Source of the DNA: an uncultured Glaciecola sp.
GTDB taxonomy: Bacteria; Pseudomonadota; Gammaproteobacteria; Enterobacterales; Alteromonadaceae
Direction of reading: 5' to 3'
DNA: 64,000 nucleotides
Assembly: GCF_937770335.1 (NCBI RefSeq)
Contig: NZ_CALJHY010000016.1
Location: 1-64,000 of the forward strand
In this document: positions 8,851 through 17,936 of the stretch, one piece after another
Layout of the letters: each line of letters begins with the position of its first letter
Position numbering within the stretch: position 1 is the stretch's first letter
Translations under genes and position numbers: made by a program
Notes under the pieces: generated by a model
The model's input: only the letters and a program-made list of their open reading frames with translations
Told to the model about the DNA's origin: nothing
Database searches by the model: none

Positions 8851-9747
8851 TTAAGTCTGTAAAAAAGCATTACCCGCAGCGATACCGGCACGGTAATCAT
8901 GGTCTAAATCCATGTCTGAACTACCTAACCGTTTACTTCGAAGCTTCTCTTTAGCAAAAATTTGAATGAGTTCAGCATCGTCAGGAGGGTCAGCGATAAA
9001 GGAAAGCTCTTTGCGATAAGCTTGCTCATGCTGGACCAAGTAATCAATGGTTTTTGGGCAATGCCCAGACGAATAAATCCATGACTTTAGTTTTTTTAGC
9101 CAAACCGACTGGTCATGAAAATCAGCATTAACAGTGCGAATAATAACTATTTTTCGAGCACCGCGGCGATAGGCTTCACGCACGGGTAACGGCGCAGCAA
9201 GGCCACCGTCAAGGTAGTAATCAGTTTGAGGTGCTTGTGCCTTATTAAATGAACGAGCCGTTAACCTAGGAGTGAGTTTAACTCCTTCTCTATATAAAAA
9301 AGGTAATGCACTAGAGGCTTTAAGCAATTTTCGCCAATGATTACTATTGCCGTTTGGGCGCAAAAAATAACCTTGCCTATCACGTGAATTTGTTGCTGTG
9401 ATCAATAATTCTCGGTTTCCCAATGATTTCTTTGCCGCCGCAAAGTCTAAGGCAAATCTACCTTGAATAGTTTTATTAAAGTACCAATCCAAATCCACAA
9501 CGTTGCCTCCCACTAATCCACGGCCTAGCTTATAAAAACGCTTTTGACGCGACAAACCACGGATTAATTGTTTGGCATAGCCTTTTTGACGAGATAAAAA
9601 GCTCGTGATATTTTGCGAGCCCGATGACGTCCCTATAAATAAATCGAACGGATCGAAATCATTCTCTAACCAGGCATCTAAGACACCTGCAGTGAATATT
9701 CCTCGTTGACCACCACCCTCAGCAACCAGTGCTATTTTTACACTCAA
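8851..9747 (-). CDS. Patatin-like phospholipase
   Basis: Serine acyl hydrolase of the patatin family. The oxyanion-hole glycine run EGGGQRG is at residues 10-16, the nucleophile is Ser41 in GTSSG, and the second catalytic residue is the aspartate of DGGLAAP near residue 176. No signal peptide; cytoplasmic, with YjjU-type bacterial patatins as the closest layout. The gene ends facing dps and starts 17 bp downstream of the Tricorn-like protease gene on the same strand, so they may be co-transcribed. The lipid substrate is unknown. Confidence 0.85.
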   Translation of the reverse strand: MSVKIALVAEGGGQRGIFTAGVLDAWLENDFDPFDLFIGTSSGSQNITSFLSRQKGYAKQLIRGLSRQKRFYKLGRGLVGGNVVDLDWYFNKTIQGRFALDFAAAKKSLGNRELLITATNSRDRQGYFLRPNGNSNHWRKLLKASSALPFLYREGVKLTPRLTARSFNKAQAPQTDYYLDGGLAAPLPVREAYRRGARKIVIIRTVNADFHDQSVWLKKLKSWIYSSGHCPKTIDYLVQHEQAYRKELSFIADPPDDAELIQIFAKEKLRSKRLGSSDMDLDHDYRAGIAAGNAFLQT

Positions 9748-9763
9748 ATCAAATCGCCCTTGG

Positions 9764-12700
9764 CTACTTACCTAGTTTAGTGGGAAAGGCTGGCGCTTTA
9801 TCGTGACGCACAGGTTTGTAGGTTTTAAGCTGCTCTAGCACTTCAGTCACCGCTCTTTGCAGCTGCGCATCTTCGCCTTTGTTGACTAAGCTTGGATCCA
9901 GTTCAACTTCTATGTCTGGTGCCACACCTTCGTTCTCAACTCGCCATTCGTGATCAGGCGTGAAGAAGCGGAAGTGCGGTACAGTTTGACCTCCACCATC
10001 TATCAATGAGCGGTTAGCTGAAATGCCAATTAATCCACCCCAAGTAGTTTTACCTATTAGTTTACCTAAACCCATGCGTTTAAAACTATAAGGCAAAAAG
10101 TCACCACCAGAACCTGCGTCTTGGTCAATTAACATCACTTTAGGACCATATATAGCGGCACCAGGAGTACTCAATACCATGTCTCCAGAGCGATATTGCC
10201 AACCGGCTAAATATTCGCGGCTTAATACATCGGTGATGTAATTTGCTGCCTGACCACCGCCATTGCGTCTTTCGTCGATGATCATGGCGCGTTTATCAAT
10301 TTGCGCAAAAAACATCCGGTTGAAATAAGTGAATCCACCAGATGCGGTATTCGGCAAATATACATAACCAATTTTGCCATCACTGAGTTCATCGACTTTT
10401 TTACGGTTAGACTCGATCCAATCCCAGTTACGCAAACTGGTTTCGTCGGGGATGGGCTCTACCACAACAATTTTAGCATTTTTCTCAGAGCCGTCTCGGC
10501 TAATGGTTAAGCTGGTTTGTTTGCCAACAGTGTTGACAAAAAATTGATGGAAGTTGGTATCAGCAGTTAGTTTTTCACCATTCACGGCAAGAATATGATC
10601 GCCTTGTTGAACACCTATTCCTTGCACGGCTAATGGCGCTTCAACAAAAGGATTCCACGAGCCACCAGTATAAATTTTTTCGATAACGTATTGGCCTTTT
10701 TGCAAACGAACATCTGCACCTAATAAGCCCACTTGCACTGGTGTCTCTTTGTGTAGGTCGCCGCCATAAATACGGTTATGACCCACTTCCATTTCAGCAA
10801 TCATTTGCACCATCAGCCAATTTAAGTCTTCGCGGCTACCAACATGGTCGAGTAATGGGCGATATTGTTTATAAACGCCAGCCCAATCTAAACCGTGGAT
10901 ATTGGGATCGTAAAAATAATCTCGTTCGTTGCGCCATGCTTCATTAAATATTTGCAGCCATTCTTGTTTAGGATCAATCAGGGCTTTGACATCTCTAGTA
11001 TCTAAGTCTTTAGTCTCGAACTTTTTAGCGACTTCGCTGACTTTTATTTTATTTTTAGCAAAACCTAGTAAGGCTTGTTTACCGTCAGCCGACAAACCAA
11101 AACTGTCGACTTTTTCTAGCACAGTTTCGACTTTTTTGTCTTCAGCGTTAAAGCGTAATAAGTCTGAAGAGTCTAGCGCTCTGCCGCTTGGCTCAATACT
11201 GGCACCAGCTTGGGTATTCTCAAGAAAATACAACATGTCGTCATTGGCCACCGCCAAATCTGAATAAAAGCGTTTTGGCACGGGCAAGGCAACTATTCTA
11301 TCGATTAAGCCTTTGGCATCCACTTTTACCTCTGGTGCTGCTGTAGTGGATTTTTTGTCCTCTTTTTTCTCAGCTTCTATCTCTGCAGATTCATCACCAC
11401 TTTTTGGCAACAAAGGCGATTTACCATCAGCCTGCAAAACCGCCGCATATAAACCAAAACGTTGAGGACGTTCTTGGGTGGATAAATCCAACCCAAAACT
11501 ACTCGGCCCCGCGTTAGTTGAAGACGCAAAATACAAATATTGACCATCGCGACTAAAGGCAGGCCAATCATTATGACTAAGACCATCGGTTAGGCGTATA
11601 GTTTTCTGGCTAGAGAATTGATAAAGATACAGATCCCATAAATAGTTATGACCACTTTTGGTGTAAGCCAACCAATCACCGTCAAAAGACACGGCAGTAT
11701 TAAAGCCCAGCATATTACTCTGTTTGGCTATTTGTTGGCGTTTGCCAGAGTCTAAGTTAAGCGACCACATCACGAGATTAGAATCCGCATACACAATATT
11801 CTTGCTGTCAGCTGTCCAGTTTAGCAAGCTAAAGTCAGCGTCATAGTCACCAAATGAATGGGTGCTTAAGGCTTTACCAGATTGCTCGGCAATGACTAAT
11901 TTTTGCTTGTTTCCTTTATCCGAAATATAAGCAATTTTCTCACCTTTAGGTGACCACAATGCATCTCTTTCGTTAACCCCAGAGGTGCCAGTGATATTGC
12001 GAGTACTGCCGTCTTTAACCGGTACGGTAAAAACTTCACCACGTCCACTGATTAATACACGTTTGCCAGTACTAGAAAGTTGGCTGTCGGTCATGGCCTG
12101 CATGGCGTCTTTCCATTGAGGTCTTAATTGCGGTAAATCTGGCTTTATATCTATGCTGAGTTTGTGTGTTTTGGCGCTTTTGGTATCAAGCACATATAAG
12201 GCCGTACCTTTAGCATAAATAATGTCCGTACCAAAAGCGTTGGCACTATCAATATCCCAATCAGTAAATTGAGTGATTTGTTTAAGTTTACCTTTTAAAA
12301 AGCTGTATAAATTTTTGGTCTTGTCGCGGTCAGATAAAAAATAGACCTGGTCATCTACCCACATTGGATTGGTGTCAGATGCATTTTCGTGCGGAACTTC
12401 GATATAGCTGTTTTTGGCTAAGTCCATAATCCAAATAGGTGGTGTGCTGCCACCCCGGTGATTACGCCATCCACTGGCACCTATGTGTGCAGTGCGATAA
12501 GGGCGATAGGCCAATAATTTACCGCTGTTGTTATAACTGCCCTCAAACGCCAGCGCTTGCATGACTTTGTCTGGGGTACCACCATTGGTTTCAATTTGGT
12601 ATAAGTGTCCTGAACGGCCACTGGCCATTTCTCTTGCTGACATAAACACCACTGACTTCCCGTTGGGATTCCAGCCAACTACTTTATCGCTACTTGGATG

Positions 12701-13030
12701 CCAAGTAAGGCGGCGTGGCTGTCCACCTTTTACATCAATCAAATACACATCGTTATTGCCGTCATAATTAGCGGTAAAAGCAATAGTTTCCCCGTTAGGC
12801 GAAAAATGTGGAGCTTGTTCAACGGCCGGATGTGAGGTTAATCGTTGTGGGTTTTCACCCTGACGGTCAGCAACATAAATATCCCCTGCATACACAAAAG
12901 CAATCTGGGTTTTGCTTATGGCAGGTTGTTGTAACATTAGGGTGTCAGCCTGCACGTAAATTGGCACAGTGAGTAAGGCCAAATACCATGCTTTTGGAGT
13001 GGTTAACCAGCTAAAAAGTCCTTTATACAT
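9764..13030 (-). CDS. Tricorn-like periplasmic S41 protease
   Basis: Large (1088 residues) serine protease of the S41B/Tricorn type. A signal peptide is visible (cleavage after IYVQA near residue 28), so it acts in the periplasm. The N-terminal half has repeated WD40/TolB-like propeller blades (for example TSHPAVEQAPHFSPNGETIAF). A second propeller follows to about 540, then a low-complexity charged linker (EIEAEKKEDKKSTTAAPE), a core domain, a PDZ domain and the catalytic S41 domain. The nucleophile is predicted as Ser974 in GSGGD. Such proteins degrade peptides; the physiological substrate is not known. A neighbouring patatin gene is 16 bp downstream. Confidence 0.88.
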   Translation of the reverse strand: MYKGLFSWLTTPKAWYLALLTVPIYVQADTLMLQQPAISKTQIAFVYAGDIYVADRQGENPQRLTSHPAVEQAPHFSPNGETIAFTANYDGNNDVYLIDVKGGQPRRLTWHPSSDKVVGWNPNGKSVVFMSAREMASGRSGHLYQIETNGGTPDKVMQALAFEGSYNNSGKLLAYRPYRTAHIGASGWRNHRGGSTPPIWIMDLAKNSYIEVPHENASDTNPMWVDDQVYFLSDRDKTKNLYSFLKGKLKQITQFTDWDIDSANAFGTDIIYAKGTALYVLDTKSAKTHKLSIDIKPDLPQLRPQWKDAMQAMTDSQLSSTGKRVLISGRGEVFTVPVKDGSTRNITGTSGVNERDALWSPKGEKIAYISDKGNKQKLVIAEQSGKALSTHSFGDYDADFSLLNWTADSKNIVYADSNLVMWSLNLDSGKRQQIAKQSNMLGFNTAVSFDGDWLAYTKSGHNYLWDLYLYQFSSQKTIRLTDGLSHNDWPAFSRDGQYLYFASSTNAGPSSFGLDLSTQERPQRFGLYAAVLQADGKSPLLPKSGDESAEIEAEKKEDKKSTTAAPEVKVDAKGLIDRIVALPVPKRFYSDLAVANDDMLYFLENTQAGASIEPSGRALDSSDLLRFNAEDKKVETVLEKVDSFGLSADGKQALLGFAKNKIKVSEVAKKFETKDLDTRDVKALIDPKQEWLQIFNEAWRNERDYFYDPNIHGLDWAGVYKQYRPLLDHVGSREDLNWLMVQMIAEMEVGHNRIYGGDLHKETPVQVGLLGADVRLQKGQYVIEKIYTGGSWNPFVEAPLAVQGIGVQQGDHILAVNGEKLTADTNFHQFFVNTVGKQTSLTISRDGSEKNAKIVVVEPIPDETSLRNWDWIESNRKKVDELSDGKIGYVYLPNTASGGFTYFNRMFFAQIDKRAMIIDERRNGGGQAANYITDVLSREYLAGWQYRSGDMVLSTPGAAIYGPKVMLIDQDAGSGGDFLPYSFKRMGLGKLIGKTTWGGLIGISANRSLIDGGGQTVPHFRFFTPDHEWRVENEGVAPDIEVELDPSLVNKGEDAQLQRAVTEVLEQLKTYKPVRHDKAPAFPTKLGK

Positions 13031-13188
13031 TTTATTTATCTTCTTTAGTTAGTGAGTTAATAAAAGTAAATGCTATGCCTAAACTGTTCACACTATTTTG
13101 TTTCGTACATAATTCACTTTTCATTTACAATTTTAACACGTTAGCAGTAATTATTTACCTTATCAAACACAAACCCAGTTAGAGAAAA

Positions 13189-13215
13189 GATACTGTCAAG
13201 TTAACGAACAGACTC
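13189..13215 (+). repeat. Left inverted end of the IS6-type element
   Basis: 27 bp beginning GATACTGTCAAG; its reverse complement recurs at 15166-15192 with two mismatches. Confidence 0.75.
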
Positions 13216-13237
13216 TAAAATGCCCGATAATCAGGGT

Positions 13238-13360
13238 ATGCAAAATACGACTATTTATGCCGGATATCGCTATCCATTCCAAATTATCAGTCGCACTGTG
13301 TGGCTTTATCATCGATTTACACTTAGCTTTCGTGACATCGAAGCATTGCTGGCAACATGA
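13238..13360 (+). pseudogene. IS6 family transposase, N-terminal 40 codons only
   Basis: Starting at ATG 13238 the frame reads MQNTTIYAGYRYPF..., with IISRTVWLYHRFTLSFRDIEALLA typical of the IS6 helix-turn-helix N-terminus. TGA follows at 13358-13360, where homology to transposase ends. The DDE catalytic domain is absent, so the gene is dead. Confidence 0.75.
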
Positions 13361-13648
13361 AGTATTGCCGTCAGTTACGAATACATCAAAATTGCAGCAA
13401 GCTCAGGACGCAACAATGAAAGTGCTGACGACAATGTTATTGTTATTGGCCTTGGGGTTCGTAGCCGTCTTACAGAAAAATTTGAAGTTGATGGTTCAAT
13501 TGGCTACGTTGATATTGCGGATGAAAGTGAAACTGCATTTGATGTGAGTGGTTATTACTACTTTACTAATGAACTTGCATTAGGCGCACATTATTCTTCA
13601 ACAGCTGATGTCAGTATTTACGGTGCTTCTTTACGTTACTCTTTTTAA
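13361..13648 (+). pseudogene. C-terminal fragment of an outer-membrane beta-barrel protein
   Basis: In the same frame as the transposase stub, directly after its stop codon, 95 codons read as alternating beta strands (FEVDGSIGYVDIAD, GYYYFTNELALGAHYS) and end in SLRYSF, the terminal phenylalanine recognised by the Bam machinery. This is the 3' end of an OmpA/OprW-like small barrel gene whose 5' end was replaced by IS6 DNA. No start or signal peptide remains, so it cannot be exported as it stands. A long hairpin follows at 13693. Confidence 0.65.
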
Positions 13649-13692
13649 GATATAAATCTTAATTATTAAAGCCGCTCCTTATTAGATTCATG

Positions 13693-13725
13693 TAGTTCAA
13701 GAGACAATGATTGTCTCTTGAACTA
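13693..13725. terminator. 15-bp perfect hairpin
   Basis: Arms 13693-13707 and 13711-13725 (TAGTTCAAGAGACAA and its exact complement) with a 3-base loop, 45 bp after the barrel fragment. No T-tract follows. Probably the original terminator of the barrel gene and also the end of the convergent gene at 13791. Confidence 0.6.
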
Positions 13726-13790
13726 TGGTTAATATAGAACTGTCCTGATTTATCGAAAGATGTTGCAAAAATAGTAAAATGGTAATGAGT

Positions 13791-14249
13791 CTAAAGTTCA
13801 ACAACTCGCATTCCGACCAACAATGAATTTTTCTTGATATCAGATAAGGCTAATTCATCCGATATTACATGATTATGCATTGTCTGCAATTCTTCCAATG
13901 AATAACAAACCTTATGCTTACTCGATGTACTAGTTATCTCTTCTACCCGCATGATTACTTTTAAACCACTAGTCACTCGTTCTCTTAGTGTAAAAATCGC
14001 TATCAGTGTTTTGTAATTTGAATAAACAAGTACCAATAGAATTAATATATGCGATAAAAAAATATAATTATTATTCTGCAAAGATACAAACACATATATC
14101 GAGAAAGCAAGACTTAACAAAACAATCAGAATGTTAAATTGAAAAAATCGTTTTTTTAACTTTGTTTTTTTTCTAATAGCAGCCACCAAGCGCAGATCAA
14201 CTTCAGGTAAATACTTCCTGAGCTCCGTAATATAAAATTGCTTAATCAA
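13791..14249 (-). CDS. Uncharacterised membrane protein, two spans
   Basis: 152 residues, unrecognised. A basic N-terminal stretch (RKKTKLKKRFFQ) precedes two hydrophobic segments near residues 39-57 and 63-79, followed by a cytoplasmic tail of about 70 residues. It is A+T rich compared with the core genes and sits between the two IS6-type ends, so it looks acquired. Topology with both termini inside is likely. No function can be given. Confidence 0.55.
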   Translation of the reverse strand: MIKQFYITELRKYLPEVDLRLVAAIRKKTKLKKRFFQFNILIVLLSLAFSIYVFVSLQNNNYIFLSHILILLVLVYSNYKTLIAIFTLRERVTSGLKVIMRVEEITSTSSKHKVCYSLEELQTMHNHVISDELALSDIKKNSLLVGMRVVEL

Positions 14250-14772
14250 AATAATCCCTTAAGTTAACTTCCGTATTAACCATAAATCACCCGTCTACAA
14301 ATCAACACTAATAGCGAAGCATGGTCTAATCTCTAAGAATAACGTTTGTTCAGAATTAGAACAATTATCTTGATCCATACTAGGGTAATAAAAAGCTATA
14401 TATTTACAACGTTTTAGGTTGCAGTGGCATAGTTAATACTGACAGACTCTGAAATTCGACTGTATCTGAAAGATGCGGACTTTATTGTTTAAAAGTTTTT
14501 GTTTTACGCAATGACAGGAGACAAATCATTGAGCCTGGCCTTGTGATTTAAACCTTCTCATCTTAAAGTAGCAATCTGGATTTAGCCTCATTGTATATTC
14601 GTTATTGGCTATATCTGCGATAACAGCATTGTTACTTTCGAACCGTAAAGCGGGGCTTGAAGTGGCGTAAGGTCAAAAGCAAAAAATAGACGTTAGCCAC
14701 TATTTTTTTGAATAAAGTACTATATGCTACTCTAAGTAATCGAAACATAATCGGCGTTTAAAAGCAGGTGGC
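14250..14772. other. 523-bp non-coding gap inside the IS6-bounded segment
   Basis: No gene seen. A possible weak promoter for the next gene (TTGAAT near 14709 and TACTCT near 14731) lies at the right-hand end. Confidence 0.4.
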
Positions 14773-15150
14773 ATGAACAAGACAGTAAAAAAATTGGAAG
14801 GAAACCTCATAAGAGCACTTACATCGGCATGTGAAAAAGCTAAAATCGAAGTAAGCGGATTCGAATGGTTAACCCATACCGCCAACTATGCAAATTTTCC
14901 CAACAGTCTCGTTGTTATATGTATATTTGATGACGATTCGTCGTTAAATAAAGCCAAAGATGCCGCTCAGGAGTTAATAATAATTACGTGTATCCATAAA
15001 TCGTTGCTAAACGCTGGTATTTTATTAAAGACCCCTAAACAACATATACGGTTTGATACTGAACAAGCGTGCGAACGAGATCATCAAGGAAATTGGAAAA
15101 AAAGAATACACTCAATGGTACTGCCAAGTTACCGGGAGCGGATGAATTGA
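14773..15150 (+). CDS. Uncharacterised conserved-looking 125-residue protein
   Basis: Cytoplasmic, no signal or membrane span, with an N-terminus (KKLEGNLIRALTSACEKAKIEVSGFEWLTHTANYANFPNSL) resembling a group of small proteins annotated loosely as regulators in other marine gammaproteobacteria. That annotation is not supported by any motif I can see. AGGTGG precedes the ATG. It ends 15 bp before the right IS6-type end, and its last 27 bp recur at 18053-18079, so its 3' end may be shared mobile DNA. Confidence 0.55.
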   Translation: MNKTVKKLEGNLIRALTSACEKAKIEVSGFEWLTHTANYANFPNSLVVICIFDDDSSLNKAKDAAQELIIITCIHKSLLNAGILLKTPKQHIRFDTEQACERDHQGNWKKRIHSMVLPSYRERMN

Positions 15151-15154
15151 ATGG
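15128..15154 (+). repeat. 27-bp direct repeat, copy 1
   Basis: GTTACCGGGAGCGGATGAAT plus TGAATGG; the second copy at 18053-18079 matches at 24 of 27 positions. Here it encodes the YRERMN* tail of the preceding gene. Confidence 0.6.
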
Positions 15155-15165
15155 CACCCGTTTCT

Positions 15166-15192
15166 GAGTCTGAACGTTAACTTGACAGTATC
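15166..15192 (-). repeat. Right inverted end of the IS6-type element
   Basis: Inverted partner of 13189-13215, 25 of 27 bases matching, ending GACAGTATC at the outer side. Confidence 0.75.
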
Positions 15193-15310
15193 GGCGATAA
15201 CTCTATTGCACATCAAATAGTGATCTTTATCTCCCATTGAGAATACCAAACACTAAGAGCAGGTCTGTTACACTACGAAGGTACCTGCCGTTAATGTCAA
15301 AGAGGAAATT

Positions 15311-15757
15311 ATGAGTACATATCAAAAATCACAGGATGCAATTTCTGCCCTGACCCCGGAGCAGTTCCGAGTGACCCAAGAAAATGGCACTGAACATCCT
15401 GGCACCGGTGAATTTTTAGACAATACTTTGCCTGGTATTTACGTAGATGTTGTTTCTGGAGAGCCTTTGTTTGCCTCTTCTGCCAAGTACGAATCAGGAT
15501 GCGGTTGGCCTAGCTTTACTAAGGCCATAGACCCAGTCAATGTAAATGAAATTACGGATAACACCCTTGGCATGACTCGCACTGAAGTGCGTTCTTCTCA
15601 TGGTGACAGTCACTTAGGCCATGTGTTTCCTGACGGGCCCAAAGACCAAGGCGGTCTGCGATATTGTATTAATTCTGCTTCACTGCGTTTTATCCCTCGG
15701 GATGAAATGGCAAACAAAGGTTATGAAGCTTATTTAGATCAAGTAGAGGATATTTAG
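15311..15757 (+). CDS. msrB: Peptide-methionine (R)-S-oxide reductase
   Basis: Reduces the R-diastereomer of methionine sulfoxide in proteins. Core signatures [28 protein letters not shown] and the catalytic Cys in [10 protein letters not shown] are present. The four zinc-binding cysteines of the CxxC pairs seen in many MsrB proteins are absent (VVSGEPLF and SHGDSHLG in their place), so this is the zinc-free type. It lies 2 bp upstream of msrA in a clear operon. GAGGAAATT precedes the ATG. Confidence 0.93.
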   Translation: MSTYQKSQDAISALTPEQFRVTQENGTEHPGTGEFLDNTLPGIYVDVVSGEPLFASSAKYESGCGWPSFTKAIDPVNVNEITDNTLGMTRTEVRSSHGDSHLGHVFPDGPKDQGGLRYCINSASLRFIPRDEMANKGYEAYLDQVEDI

Positions 15758-15759
15758 TT

Positions 15760-16266
15760 ATGGCAAACGAACGCGCAGTATTAGCCGGAGGTTGTTTTTG
15801 GGGCATGCAGGACCTTATTCGTAAAATGCCTGGGGTTATATCAACTCGGGTGGGTTATACCGGTGGCGAAGTGCCAAATGCGACATACCGCAATCATGGT
15901 AACCATGCAGAGGGTATTGAAATACTGATTGATAATGAAGTTATTACCTATCGACAAATTTTAGAGTTTTTCTTTCAAATTCATGATCCCAGCACGCAAA
16001 ATAGACAAGGTAACGATACCGGTGTGTCTTATCGCTCGGCGATTTACTATGTGTCTGATGAGCAAAAAGCAGAAGCATTAAGAACCATTGCTGACGTGGA
16101 TGCCTGTGGATTATGGCCTGGCAAAGTAGTGACTGAAGTGGAACCTGTTAGTGACTTTTGGGAAGCTGAAGCTGAACACCAAGACTACTTAGAAACACGC
16201 CCCAATGGCTACACCTGCCATTTTGTAAGACCTGGCTGGAAACTACCTTCAGCTTGGCGAGTTTGA
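15760..16266 (+). CDS. msrA: Peptide-methionine (S)-S-oxide reductase
   Basis: Reduces the S-diastereomer of methionine sulfoxide. Catalytic motif GGCFWGMQ lies at residues 10-17, followed by [26 protein letters not shown] and [28 protein letters not shown], all canonical. It follows msrB by 2 bp. There is no C-terminal resolving Cys cluster beyond the YTCHF region, where Cys159 may serve. Cytoplasmic. Confidence 0.95.
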   Translation: MANERAVLAGGCFWGMQDLIRKMPGVISTRVGYTGGEVPNATYRNHGNHAEGIEILIDNEVITYRQILEFFFQIHDPSTQNRQGNDTGVSYRSAIYYVSDEQKAEALRTIADVDACGLWPGKVVTEVEPVSDFWEAEAEHQDYLETRPNGYTCHFVRPGWKLPSAWRV

Positions 16267-16310
16267 CTACGTGTGACTTTTTGTAAACTAGTATTTAAAG
16301 AAATTAAAAC

Positions 16311-16826
16311 ATGACAACTGCCCCTAGTAAAATTGGTTTAGGGGGTGGTTGTCACTGGTGCACCGAGGGCGTATTTACATCACTTATTGGTGTAACTAAA
16401 GTAAATCAAGGATGGATAGCTTCAAACGGCCAGCACTCTAGCTTATCTGAAGCGATAGAAGTTTATTTTGACCCAGCAATAATATCGCTATCCGACTTAA
16501 TCGAAATCCATTTGCTTACCCATGCCAGTACATCCAATCATTCTATGCGCGGGAAATACCGTTCAGCCATATATACTTGTGACGATGTTCAATTTAAGCA
16601 AGCTCAAGGTATATTAAATTTACTTAGTGCTGATTTTCATAAATCAGTCATTACTCAAGTCTATCCATTTAAACGTTTTAAACAGAATAAAATTGAGCTT
16701 TCGGACTACTACTATTCAGCGCCGGACCGGCCATTCTGCCAAACCTATATTCGACCAAAAATCAGCTTGCTGTTAGCCCGTTTCAATCGCCATGTGAACC
16801 GAGATAAAGTGGTTGAATTTAACTAG
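16311..16826 (+). CDS. Divergent MsrA-like protein
   Basis: A second MsrA homologue 44 bp after msrA. The active-site motif is GGGCHWCTEGVF in place of GGCFWG: the catalytic Cys is kept, the usual Phe is His, and a second Cys follows two residues later, making a CHWC pair. The central part FDPAIISLSDLIEIHLLTHASTSN and KYRSAIYT follow the MsrA fold, but substrate-pocket residues differ (HDPT is HAST). It may resolve disulfides differently or act on another sulfoxide. Its A+T content is slightly higher than msrA. Confidence 0.75.
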   Translation: MTTAPSKIGLGGGCHWCTEGVFTSLIGVTKVNQGWIASNGQHSSLSEAIEVYFDPAIISLSDLIEIHLLTHASTSNHSMRGKYRSAIYTCDDVQFKQAQGILNLLSADFHKSVITQVYPFKRFKQNKIELSDYYYSAPDRPFCQTYIRPKISLLLARFNRHVNRDKVVEFN

Positions 16827-17076
16827 GGGTCCATACAGAGCCTAAAAAGGGGGGATAGCAAACTAAAAACGTTTGTACTTTTATTGGATAAAGCTAAACA
16901 TTTAAAGAAGACTAGTTAGAATATAAATGAATCAGGTAGTATTATGTTGCAAAAAAAAACAGGGGTATTGATGTATCTATAAAACACCAAAACCCTCTTT
17001 TAAATCATTTCTTAACAACGAATTTGAAAGTTAAAGTAAGTGCAGTTAGCTATATTTTTCCGTTTTCAACGACTGA

Positions 17077-17442
17077 TTATGAGCCTTCTAACCACTCTAC
17101 GATTGTGTCTGCTTGGCATAACGTTATGTTCGTTAAATCATTGCGGCTCATGGAAGTATTTATACGCGACTGCTCAACAAGCTTAATTCGTTTATCCATT
17201 TTATCTGAGTATTCCAAAGCGATTGCAGTCGTCTGACTTTTACAAACCTTTGCAGCTGCGTCACTCTTTGATATAAATTGGTAACTTGAGTAATACACAG
17301 TAATTCCAAATCCATCTTTTCGATTATCTACACTATACTGTGGGTCTTTATCGTATGTCGACTTTGTGGTATTTGTATGACTAACTGGAGCCGCACAGCC
17401 TGATAAAAAAAGGCTTAAAGTAATTAAAATTGGTACTCTCAT
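17077..17442 (-). CDS. Small uncharacterised lipoprotein
   Basis: 121 residues with a lipobox LSGC at residues 13-16 after a short hydrophobic signal, so an acylated protein anchored in a membrane. The rest (SKSDAAAKVCKSQTTAIALEYSD) has two further cysteines that could form a disulfide, and no known domain. ATG preceded by a weak GGAAGGGATC. Monocistronic; function unknown. Confidence 0.65.
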   Translation of the reverse strand: MRVPILITLSLFLSGCAAPVSHTNTTKSTYDKDPQYSVDNRKDGFGITVYYSSYQFISKSDAAAKVCKSQTTAIALEYSDKMDKRIKLVEQSRINTSMSRNDLTNITLCQADTIVEWLEGS

Positions 17443-17684
17443 CCGTGATCCCTTCCATGTGTATAATTAAATGTGAGCATGTCCATGCCCGGGCGCGCAT
17501 CGTATCAACCTACTAAGCAAAACACAAATTAAAAACCACCCCAAACTTTAGACTCTGACTGTTAAGCATTACAATGAGCAGCTTTGCTATTGGCCTCTGT
17601 AATTTATAGTGTTTTGAGGGTAAATTTCATTAAACACTGTGTTATATTCAATGTTTTAAAATCATCTATTTGGCTGAAAATCAA

Positions 17685-17936
17685 ATGGCCAAACCCAATA
17701 AAAAAATCCCAGAGTCTTCTGTAGCCATTTACTGTAAGCAGTGCAAAACTCAGTTATTTAAATACCGCAAAGGCGGCAAAGGAACACTGATCAAATGCTT
17801 CAAACAACGTATTACTAAAGACTTTACTTTGGTGCCCTGCACTTGCCCAAATTGCAATACCATTTTTGCCAGAGATACCTTAATAAGAGGCACGCCAGCA
17901 TTTAAAATCATCGGCGGCAAAGTATTTAGTAAATAA
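17685..17936 (+). CDS. Small zinc-ribbon protein
   Basis: 83 residues from the ATG at 17685; the frame can be opened 15 bp earlier with TTG, which is less likely. Two CxxC pairs, YCKQCKTQLFKYRKGG and PCTCPNCNTIF, form a zinc ribbon with a basic insert (KCFKQRITKDF). The C-terminus ARDTLIRGTPAFKIIGGKV is characteristic of a conserved family of unknown function in Alteromonadales and Shewanella. Nucleic-acid binding is plausible but unproven. Confidence 0.75.
   Translation: MAKPNKKIPESSVAIYCKQCKTQLFKYRKGGKGTLIKCFKQRITKDFTLVPCTCPNCNTIFARDTLIRGTPAFKIIGGKVFSK

Larger units (their letters stand above)
13189..15192. mobile_element. Gutted IS6-type element with 27-bp inverted ends enclosing passengers
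   Basis: Inverted ends lie at 13189-13215 and 15166-15192; they match at 25 of 27 positions (GATACTGTCAAGTTAACG at the outer side). The left end is followed after 22 bp by the start of an IS6-family transposase, which breaks after 40 codons. In place of the transposase body stand an outer-membrane barrel fragment and two unrelated genes. I infer a decayed IS6-type element, or two IS ends enclosing captured DNA. Confidence 0.65.

Noticed and set aside
13257-13547. 96-residue open frame on the plus strand
   Set aside because: Out of frame with both the transposase stub and the barrel fragment that it overlaps; composition typical of a shadow frame.
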